Below, piece after piece: positions 52,110 to 64,000 of a stretch of 64,000 nucleotides of DNA. The first letter of the stretch is position 1. Every line of letters starts with the position of its first letter. The stretch is taken from assembly GCA_009760855.2 (NCBI GenBank), contig WPIO01000054.1, positions 1,358,501-1,422,500 on the forward strand, given 5' to 3'. The notes beneath the pieces were generated by a model. It had not been told where the DNA came from. It saw nothing but the letters and a program-made list of their open reading frames with translations, and did no database searches. Source of the DNA: Cristatella mucedo. Its lineage: Eukaryota > Bryozoa > Phylactolaemata > Cristatellidae. The position numbers were made by a program, and so were the translations under genes.

Positions 52110-53670
52110 GCAGCATTTGCATTTTTGCTGTAGGGCGTCGGCCTCTACAGCGTCGATTTTCGCTGTAGGGCTCCGAGGTCACTGACAGAGTGGCTGGCTG
52201 CAGCGGCCAGGCATCGCCCCGGGCCCTAGCCTGAGAGCAGCACTTCCTGTGGGGGCTCACTGCAGCAGCAGCAGCAGAGGCCGGCGCTCAGCAGCAGTAG
52301 CCTGCGCGCGCCTGCCTCTGCCTGCCCTGCAGTGCGCTGCCACACGTGCGGCAAGGGCAGCATGGACTACCACTCACCAGCAGCAGCAGCAGCAGGCGTT
52401 GAAGCTGGCAGCAAGGCCGGCGCTCTGCTCTTGCACTTGATCCCTTGCCTCGCGAGCGTGGGCGGCGCGGCGGCTGCCACAGCCACTATTACCGCTCCTC
52501 ACGGACTCGCGCGCTCTCAGGCAAGCGGCCAGCTCACTGACTGCGAGCCTGTATATCATTAGTTCGGCTCTGACACTGCGGAATTCGGATGCGACTAAAA
52601 ATCGTAACCAGCGTTGCACTCGTGCACTTCCGGCACCGCATCACGTGCTTCCGCCATTGTAGCGGCTGCTTGCGCCATTGTAACCTGTGGGCTCGGAGCG
52701 TGCGCCGCCATCGTACAGGCGGGCTCGCGCCGAAGCAGGGACAATCGTCAGGATGGAAGAGAGGCCTCCGGACTCGCGGTTGCAGCGGCATCGTCGTTGT
52801 GGCTGTGCGCCACGTGCGCTGCACCTGACGTCTGCTCGTCTGCGGCCTGCATGAGCCATTGGCTGGCGGCGGCTGCAGCCGCCGCGCATTTGCGCACGCG
52901 GCGCCGAGCTGGGTTGTCGCTTCACTCTGCACGGCTTTGTGTGGTCTAGTCTAACGCTTGCGAGCGTGAGAGCGCGAGAGCGAAAGCTGCTCTGCGATCG
53001 TGGCTCCCCACACGTGCAGACCCTTCCGTTGCCGTTGCAATGGCTCTCGCCTAGACGGTCAGCCTCACCACTCTCCGAGTGGACCGGGTGTTGGCTGTTT
53101 TTTCTTACGTGCGAGATTGTTTTGTGCTCGTTTGGGAAGGCTGTCGTATCGTTCGAATGCATGTTTTCGTAAGTCGGTCGACTTGTCTCTGTCTCTCGCC
53201 ACGTTCGCGATCGAAGCAAGCGCTCTCGAGGCGGTGGTCCGGCATAGTGGTCGTGGGTGCGATGTGCAGCAGTGCTCGGCTTTTCGCGGCTTGGCCACCG
53301 TTCCGCGGCCATTCTGCCTCGTTCAACGAACGATCGAAACTTCGGCGAATCGATGCGATGCGAACGAATTAGTCGAAGATGCCAACGAGCGAGTCGATCG
53401 CGTCGAGGCGTCCTTCGAGAGGGGTGAGACTGTCTTGGATTCATCGGACGAGGCAGGCGGAGGAGGTGGAAAAAGCCTCGCAGGGCTCGACTGGATCTCA
53501 GCCGCGTGTTGCCGAGCGTCGTCTGGTCTGTTTTTACGGAATCGCTATCCGAGGTCCAGTAGGCGTTTCCACGATACTGCCTTCCTTGCCTGGCCAGCCC
53601 CAGCAGCAGGCCAACCGAGAAGGATTACGTATAATCCTTACGATAACCTTTTATGATTTCGTTTAAAAAA
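52110..53670. other. GC-rich region, no gene supported
   Basis: CAG-rich patches (52260-52275, 52379-52395) and long frames open on both strands (53000-53656 +, 52641-53444 -). Both strands being open suggests composition. A short Cys-rich stretch CHTCGKGSMDYH follows a possible acceptor near 52332, but I cannot build a gene from it. Confidence 0.4.
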
Positions 53671-53674
53671 TGAC

Positions 53675-53735
53675 TAGGAATTTGTAAGCACCCTAAGAGA
53701 CCTAGATCTCTTTCTAGCCATTGAGGTGGCAGCGA
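53675..53735 (-). mobile_element. LINE/SINE 3' tail relic
   Basis: AGCACCCTAAGAGACCTAGA, then TCTCTTTCTAGCC, resembles the antisense family tail. Confidence 0.55.
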
Positions 53736-54339
53736 AGGGTGACAGGGAAAGTAATATACTGATGGATTGAGCAGGCATAGGCAGGCACTCAAAGGGCACT
53801 GCACTCGGACGCTTGCTAGTGCTTTCAGCTTATCGTTTAACGTCGTCAAATCTTCACGACTTCGGCAGTGACAACAGTAGGGAGTCTGGCTCCAGGCGAT
53901 GCGAGCACCGGAGCCAGAGGCCAAGCAGCCAGAAATGCTGCACACCCGGAAGTAGTTGGTAGACCTCGACGGCTGTTCGGGGGGCGGCTTGCCTGGCTGG
54001 TAGAAGCTCGGTTGTTCGGGGCCGTCCAGTCCTGATACGCTCACTTTAACTGCCGAGGTCTACCTAGCTCATTTAGGACGCTCTCAGCGAGCCGTCGCTG
54101 CGAGATTTTCCGGCACCCGGGCGAGCTTAGCCATCGCGTCCAAAAGAACTGTTTTTTTGAGTGGTGCTACTGCTGCATCTCAGCCCGTCGTTCGTCCGGT
54201 CAGTGTGCTCGCGAGATGTATCGTCAGCAAGCATGACCGAGCACCGATAGCCTTAAACAGGCTGCCGGACACTGGGCGATTGGCCGCTCGATCCAGTTTT
54301 CCTGTCGCGACCAATCGAGTACATATAAATTAGATTACA

Positions 54340-54450
54340 TTTAAAATATAAATAAATTAAATAATTAATGTAATATATTTAATTTGAAGTATTAAATCTA
54401 ATTCATTAAATACTTATTGATTTAGTATAAAAATTGAGATAACATTTTGA
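54340..54450. repeat. AT-rich low-complexity sequence
   Basis: TAAAT/ATTTAA-rich stretch without a clean period. Confidence 0.7.
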
Positions 54451-54557
54451 TCGAGCGATTAAAGCGACAAATTCAATCGAGTGATACCGAAGCTGCTAGC
54501 ATCAACGGATGCGAAGCATGGCCACCGACGAAAGGGTTACCGTCATTGGCTGGAAGC

Positions 54558-56690
54558 CGATCGTCTCAACCGCTCCCACGTGAGCTGTTTACCGGATGAT
54601 CCCTGTGTTGATCTAGCTGATCGCTTCTCCATTTTCTTTGTCCAGAAGATAGGCAAGACCAGGGAGTCCATCCCTAAGATGGCAGCATCCCCCTAGAATG
54701 CTGTCCCTCGATTCCTTGCATCACCTCAATGTCTACGTTCAAGCAGGTCACTAGTGACCTCGTCCTAAAGTTCATATCCAAATCAAAGAAGACAAGTCCT
54801 TTGTACCCTATTCCCAATGTCCTGCTCCTACGTTGCATTGATCTGCTGCTGCCATGCATAACCAACATCATTAATATGTCATTAGCCTCAGGTCATGTCA
54901 CAGCACCTTTCAAAAAAAGCTGTAGTCAGGCCACTTCTCAAGAAAGCGACACTAGACCAAGAGAACTTAAGCAACTACCGCCCAGTCTCCCTTCTACCAT
55001 TCCTATCCTATGTAGGACAGCATTTAGTTGGTCCCTGTGATTCATCCTTCATGTGCTTGTTCGTGCTGACACTGTGTATGCTGCCACTAACTACACTTGC
55101 ATGCTGACCGTGTGCATGTCACCCCTAACCATGTTATTCATGTTGTTTATCAAGCATGATATTACTCACAATTCAATCGAGTTTCCCTTTGCAGCAAATG
55201 CATAGAGCCTAGAAAGAGATTAAGTTCTCTGAGGGTGCTTTATCAAGTGCATTATTATTGTTATTATTAATATTATTATCAAAGACACTGGAACGAGTCG
55301 TGGCAGACCAGCTGAACCCATACATTGAAACTTCAAGCCTTTCTAGTAAGTTCCAGTCTGGCTTTAGAGCTGCTCACTCCACGGAGTTGTCTGCAGCTGT
55401 TTCACGTGTACAACGACCTACTTAGGAATGCAGACATAGGTCGAGTGTCTCTGCTTGTTTGGCTCGATCTTTCGGCAGCTTTTGAAACTATCGATCACCA
55501 AGTCCTTCTTGAGCGCCTCTCAACGTATTTGGGCATTCGCGGTTTATACTCTCCCTCTTGCCGATGTGATTGCAACGCACAATCTAGGCTTTCACTTCTA
55601 TGCGGATGACACTCAGCTGTACCTTTGCTTTGATCCCTCCCAGCCTACGTACATGTCGAATTCTCTCAACTCCCTTGCTGCACGTATTGATGACATCCAC
55701 ACATGTATGGCAGCAAATTTTCTTAAATTAAATGGTGATAAAACCAATTTATTAGTTATGGGCAAACCAAGTGTGATTCAGAAATCGGAAAGGCTAATGC
55801 TCAAAATCGACTCTGCCAGTATATCTCCTGTTGAATCTTCAGTAAATCTAGGTGTCATGTTCCTAAGTGACCTCTCGTTAGACGACCACATCAACCCCAC
55901 AATCAAGTCTGCCTACTTTCAGCTACACATCATTGCTAAAATTCGGGCTTGTTTAGACAGGAATACCACATATACGTTGGCCCATGATTTGTGACATCCT
56001 GTCTTGACTTCTGTAACTCACTGCTTGCTGGCCTACCGGCATGTGCAATCAAGGCTTACAGCTGGTGCACAACTCTGCAGCTAGGCTTGTCTGTCGTGAG
56101 CTTTGTCGCAGTTGCCACATCACACCATTTCTCACTATGACCTAAACAGGCAGCCAGCCAGTCAAAGGTGGGATCGACTTCAAGGTTTTATCGTTCTCTT
56201 TTAAGGTCCCTTCATTCTTTGACTTCCAGCCTATCTCTCAGGTCTACTCCCCCACCAGGCCAAGCATCGTAGCACCAGGTTTTCAGAATCTGTTTACCTA
56301 TACCTCACACACCACAAATCCTTTGGAGACAAGTGTATTTAGTTCGTTTGCTCCCAAAGCCCGGAACTCACTCCGATTTCCGTCACGCCATCCCCTGACT
56401 TGACCACATTTAAAAAGAAAATAAAAACGCACCTACTTATGACAGCATACAGTGAGTTAATGGGATTAGTACTTTGTGTGTTGACACGGTGTCATGCTGC
56501 TACTAACGACACATGCATGCTGACCCTGTGCATGTCGCCCAATGTTATTCATGTTGTTTATCAAGCACGATGCCACTCACCATTCGATCGTGTTTCCTTT
56601 GCAGCAAATGTAAAGTGCCTAGAAAGGGATTGAGTTATCTGAGGGCGCTTTATCAAGTGTATTAATATTATTATTATTAGCACGAAACTC
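54558..56690 (+). mobile_element. Old LINE copy, split by a nested LINE end
   Basis: Starts at the CGTCTCAACCGCTCCCACG block (equal to about 8010 in the intact copy) and ends with the family tail and ATTATTATTATTA at about 56690. It is split by an insertion at 55010-55279 and has lost about 190 bp containing the GVPQGSVLG region (near 55540). Many frameshifts occur after 55990. Preserved pieces include [17 protein letters not shown] near 55590-55640. Confidence 0.9.
55010..55279 (+). mobile_element. LINE 3' end nested in the older LINE
   Basis: The host reads CCATTCCTATC up to 55009, then the inserted CTATGTAGGACAGCATTTAG (last coding bases, 3' UTR, family tail and ATT repeats), then ATC and AAAGACACTGGAACG, the natural continuation of the host ORF. 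A TATC/TTATC-like short duplication fits both sides. Confidence 0.88.
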
Positions 56691-56721
56691 CCAGCTAGCT
56701 GAATGCTCATCGGATTCGTTC

Positions 56722-56862
56722 GTATAGCAACCGAAGAGAACTTGATCTCCATTGAGGCACTTCACACGCTGCCACGAGGCTCGAGCCCTCGACCATCAGA
56801 TAAATTCACATTCACGACCTCGGTGGTCGATAAAGGCACATTGATTGCTGGGCCACCAACCG
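56722..56862 (-). mobile_element. tRNA-derived SINE (type A), diverged
   Basis: - strand: box A-like TGGCCCAGCAATC (+ 56842-56854), box B-like GGGCTCGAGCC (+ 56778-56788), then the LINE-like tail GTGAAGTGCCTCAATGGAGA, TCAAGTTCTCTTCGG, GCTATACGAAC. Confidence 0.72.
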
Positions 56863-56869
56863 AACCGGT

Positions 56870-57732
56870 TCTTCGGCTGATTGCAGCCATCCCTGCTGTG
56901 CTGCACGTCTCCTGGTCGTTGGTTACTCAATTGCCAAAAACTCGGGTAAACTGGCACTACTCATTTGTGCTTTGGCTTTCACGCAGCTGACAGCTTCCCG
57001 CTGTGAAGGAAAGCCTCGCCACTAAAACTGATTCGGCCAGCATTTCTCCTCTAGCCTCTGAGCACGGAATCAAAACCGGCTCAAAACGGCCTTCACTCGA
57101 TGGCAGCATTAGCTCTCAAGTTATCTGCCCACTTTACACTGCTATAGCAGTGTAAACATTTGGGCTCGATAAGATAAGAATACCAAAGCCAAGCTGGTCC
57201 ATTAGTCGACAGACATCCAGTCTCGACATCTCGTATTCTCTCTCCACTTGCAGGTCTCCCTGCTTATCGCCCAATAGCAAGCTTACGGTTGGTTCAAAAC
57301 TCGCAGTGGCTGCAGCTCGGCCACGAAGGCCGAGGTGAAAGGACAAGCACACGTGCCGCGAGCCGTGTCTCCTCGATGCAACAGACTCCTAAGGCTTTAG
57401 TGACGCACAAAGCGTACAAGCTAAAAAAAAAACGCATACGAGAGCAGCGACAAAGAGCGTGACACTCACGTGTCCCCTACCGGGTGGTGCGATCGTACAC
57501 AAAATGCGCTGGAAATTCGTTTGAGAGAGCGTGCCCGGACACGATCAGCCCGGGCTTGGCGGGGCTGCGAGAGCCTCCTTTGTCACGAATGCTCGGCCAA
57601 ATGCGTCAGCGGCCGTCAGATCTAGCAGCGCAGGGGGGGGGTGGGTAGGGGGAGGGGGGGCGGCGGGGCAGGGCCATGCGGTGGCGGGCGCTCCCCACCG
57701 CACAGAGCGCGCGCGAGCCGGCGGTCGTAGCT
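56870..57732. other. Intergenic/3' flank of cathepsin B
   Basis: No further gene. A G-rich run lies at 57630-57675. No clear polyadenylation signal is seen on the - strand close to the stop codon. Confidence 0.4.
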
Positions 57733-61925
<4,193 letters not shown>

Positions 61926-62175
61926 CTCGCCGACTCGACCGCGTCGGATTGAGATGGCAGGAAGACGAAAACAAACCTGCGCGTGACCGAAGCGCGTGAT
62001 CAACAGGTTACCAGCCTCCCGGTCCAGAGAGCGGCGTCCGGAACTTTGGGGGAGGGAAGGGAGGGCCTGCGTGGGCGCCCCCATTTGCGCTGGATGTGCT
62101 TTCGCGTCGAAGCGCCGCGCGAAGAGAGACGCGAAAAACACCCGAAAAACAACCGTCGTGGCCGCTATTAAATGT
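61926..62175 (-). promoter_or_regulatory. Upstream flank of CTSB
   Basis: The frame stays open upstream of the chosen Met, but the Met at 61925 begins a clean signal peptide, so it is the likely start. No TATA box can be assigned with confidence. Confidence 0.3.
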
Positions 62176-62179
62176 CTTT

Positions 62180-62772
62180 AACCCTCCGTCGCTGTCACTT
62201 GGAATTCCCTGCGCAATACTGTTGAGGCAAGGGCGCTCGCAGGAGCGGCAGCCGCGTTCCGCTACGCTATGTCGGCGCAGATGCGTCGACATTGTCGCGC
62301 TGCAAGCACAAGTCGCTGATCGCTATGCAGCGGCTCAGGTGTCGCCAGTTTTCGTCGCACGCGCGTCGGCTGAACACTAGCGCCACTGCCAGCAACGCGG
62401 CTTACGTCCGGCTTAAGCCACCCTGTCGTTAGGCTCTAAAGCAAATGGCCGCCGAACGCACTAAAAACACAAACTCTGACTTGAAAATTCGTCGCTGTTT
62501 TTGTTCTTCACCTTCCTCAGACGCCAATAGGAGTTCGACCGAGGAGCTGCACTGCTTCGAAGCGGGCGATAGAACCGTTGGCTTTTTATTCGTTCTGGTC
62601 GTCAGCACTTCGCGTAGGCTGTAGACAGATGATCGCCTTATGCTGAAGCGCTATTTTATTAGATCGCTGAAGCGATCTCAAGTTGTAACGATATCATTAC
62701 GCACAACATTATACACAACGTTATACACAAAATTATACATATAAAATTACACACATTATCATATGATTACGA

Positions 62773-62775
<3 letters not shown>
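62180..62775. other. Intergenic, nothing firm
   Basis: A WNSLRNTVEARAL-like frame at 62205-62245 faintly recalls the LINE C-terminus (AWNSLRTCVRTSP), too weak to call. Confidence 0.3.
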
Positions 62776-62813
<38 letters not shown>

Positions 62814-62935
62814 TATGTATATATATATAATATAACATAATATAATATGATTACGATTTAATATATATATATATACATATATATGTATGTATATATATAA
62901 TATAACATAATATAATACAATACTAATATAATAAT
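62776..62935. repeat. AT microsatellites with a duplicated block
   Basis: (AT)n at 62778-62830 and 62860-62905. The block ATGATTACGATTTAATATAT occurs at about 62762 and 62848, so the region is a tandem duplication of about 86 bp. Confidence 0.9.
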
Positions 62936-63058
62936 ATCACACAGGGAGGAGCAGACCGCCCTGCGCCGTTGCAGGAACAATTGTGGCCTTGACTTATCAC
63001 GCTCGCTACTGGCATTGCCTCAGCAACCCAGTCTTGCATGCTTTTATTTCAGCTAGAC

Positions 63059-63347
63059 GGGCGGTTCTCAACTTGTGGGTCGCAACCCCTTTGGGGGCCG
63101 AACGACCTTGTCACAGGGGTCGCGTAAGACCATCGGAAAACACGCATTTCCGTGTTTCGCACACAACGATTTTCGCACACAACGCCGCGACCATTTAATA
63201 CAGTTCCTCAGGTTGTGGCGATCCCAAAAATAAAATTATTTTGGACAAAATTTGGAAATGCATTATTACAAATGGTCCTAGGCAACCCCTGTGAAAGGAT
63301 CGTTCGACCTCCCAAAGGAGTCGCGACCCACAGGCTGAGAATCGCTG
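63059..63347 (+). mobile_element. SPIN-like hAT MITE (non-autonomous DNA transposon)
   Basis: The 289-bp element has terminal inverted repeats of about 60 bp: GCGGTTCTCAACTTGTGGGT at the left, and the complement of CAGCGATTCTCAGCCTGTGG at the right. The left end continues GTCGCAACCCCTTTGGGGGC, then ACAGGGGTCGCGTAAGACCA, then TCGGAAAACAC. The interior has GCCGCGACCATTTAATACAG, then TTCCTCAGGTTGTGG. These are the hallmark blocks of the SPIN (Space Invaders) hAT family as I know them. The 8-bp flanks AGCTAGAC and CTCTAGAG share CTAGA, consistent with a decayed hAT target duplication. No transposase is encoded. Confidence 0.85.
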
Positions 63348-63627
63348 CTCTAGAGTAGCAGTAGTACGTTCGATCGTGCTGCCATCGTGAGCTTCCAACT
63401 TCCGGCCTCTGGCCTCAGTTTTCCTGCCTCCGGCCTCCTCGTTCGTGCCTCGCGGCAGTCGCAGCAATGGTCTCACCAGACTTCAGGCTAGCCGCGACAG
63501 CTAGCGTAGACATTTCAAATATTTGCTTAAGATGCTGACAGACCTCTGTCTCCCGGCTATCTATACTCCCAAGTCCACCTGCTGTTATATGCAGCTTAAA
63601 AAAGCTTGGCTGATTTGACAATCTGAT

Positions 63628-63775
63628 TTCATATAGCGGCAGAAGAGCCTTTACGGCTATCACCGCCTCTTGCAGTAGGCGATAGAGAATGGCCCACTGC
63701 AGGACTCGAACCCACTAACTGGGTCGTGAAGAGCGAGCACCGTACCTCCTGGGCTGAGACCCAGGAGCTTAGAAA
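63628..63775 (-). mobile_element. tRNA-derived SINE (type B), copy 3
   Basis: - strand: box A region GGTCTCAGCCCAGGAGGTAC, box B GGTTCGAGTCC (+ 63702-63712), then CAGTGGGCCATTCTCTATCG and the tail GTGATAGCCGTAAAGGCTCT. Close to copies at 18418 and 60568. Confidence 0.75.
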
Positions 63776-63779
63776 CTAG

Positions 63780-64000
63780 TGCTGCATCGCAAACTCTTTG
63801 GAATTAGGAATCATTCTAAACTAGCATAATTTCGGTATCGTACTAATTCACGATACATTACATTACTAATTCACGATATACCATTAATATTTATATTTAT
63901 ATTTATATTTATTTAATATTCATTATGAATGTATTCTTTAGGCTATGCAGTATAGTCTTCACAAGTTAGTCAGGTGATTCATCTTTTGAATTCCAAATTT
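63780..64000. other. AT-rich end of window
   Basis: Short repeats of ATTTATATTTATA (63890-63925) and CATTACTAATTCACGATA; no gene. Confidence 0.5.

Noticed and set aside
61926-62141. N-terminal extension of cathepsin B (72 residues)
   Set aside because: The open frame continues upstream, but the residues are not signal-like, while the Met at 61925 starts a textbook signal peptide at the usual family length.

Overview
The window is metazoan nuclear DNA: spliceosomal introns, tRNA-derived SINEs, CR1/L2-type non-LTR retrotransposons, a SPIN-like hAT element and very long GA/AT/CA microsatellites. Nothing in it is prokaryotic. The phylum cannot be fixed from sequence alone. The PP1-beta tail is unlike the vertebrate one and the cathepsin B gene has only four coding exons, so an invertebrate is most likely.

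Layout. (1) 1-16.1 kb is one repeat domain: a 5'-truncated CR1/L2-like LINE followed by head-to-tail satellite units of about 1.03 kb, then the same LINE and satellite again. The two LINE copies are almost identical, end at the same satellite phase and are 7,996 bp apart, so LINE plus five units behaves as a higher-order repeat of about 8 kb. (2) 16.1-18.4 kb holds diverged relatives of the satellite, a CA/TA tract and a single-exon C3HC4 RING ORF. (3) 18.4-39.2 kb has no gene I can support. It is a graveyard of LINE 3' ends, RT relics and three tRNA-derived SINE types, with minisatellites (41-, 32- and 11-bp units), CGG/GAC triplets, long inverted repeats and perfect hairpins. (4) 39.3-50.9 kb is a complete eight-coding-exon protein phosphatase 1 beta catalytic subunit gene on the + strand (340 aa) with a CpG-rich start. 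Its introns hold a LINE, CAG triplets and GA arrays. (5) 51.1-57.7 kb is more LINE debris, including a LINE 3' end nested inside an older LINE. (6) 57.7-61.9 kb is a complete four-coding-exon cathepsin B gene on the - strand (347 aa). One of its introns is mostly purine-strand simple repeat. (7) 62.2-64 kb holds AT tracts, a SPIN-like hAT MITE and a SINE.

The two intact host genes are convergent and functionally unrelated (a phosphatase and a lysosomal protease). The repeats are linked to each other: one SINE type shares its 3' tail with the LINE, which suggests LINE-driven mobilisation, and one LINE tail has itself grown into a TC microsatellite. The main candidate for something undescribed is the LINE-satellite higher-order repeat at the left end.
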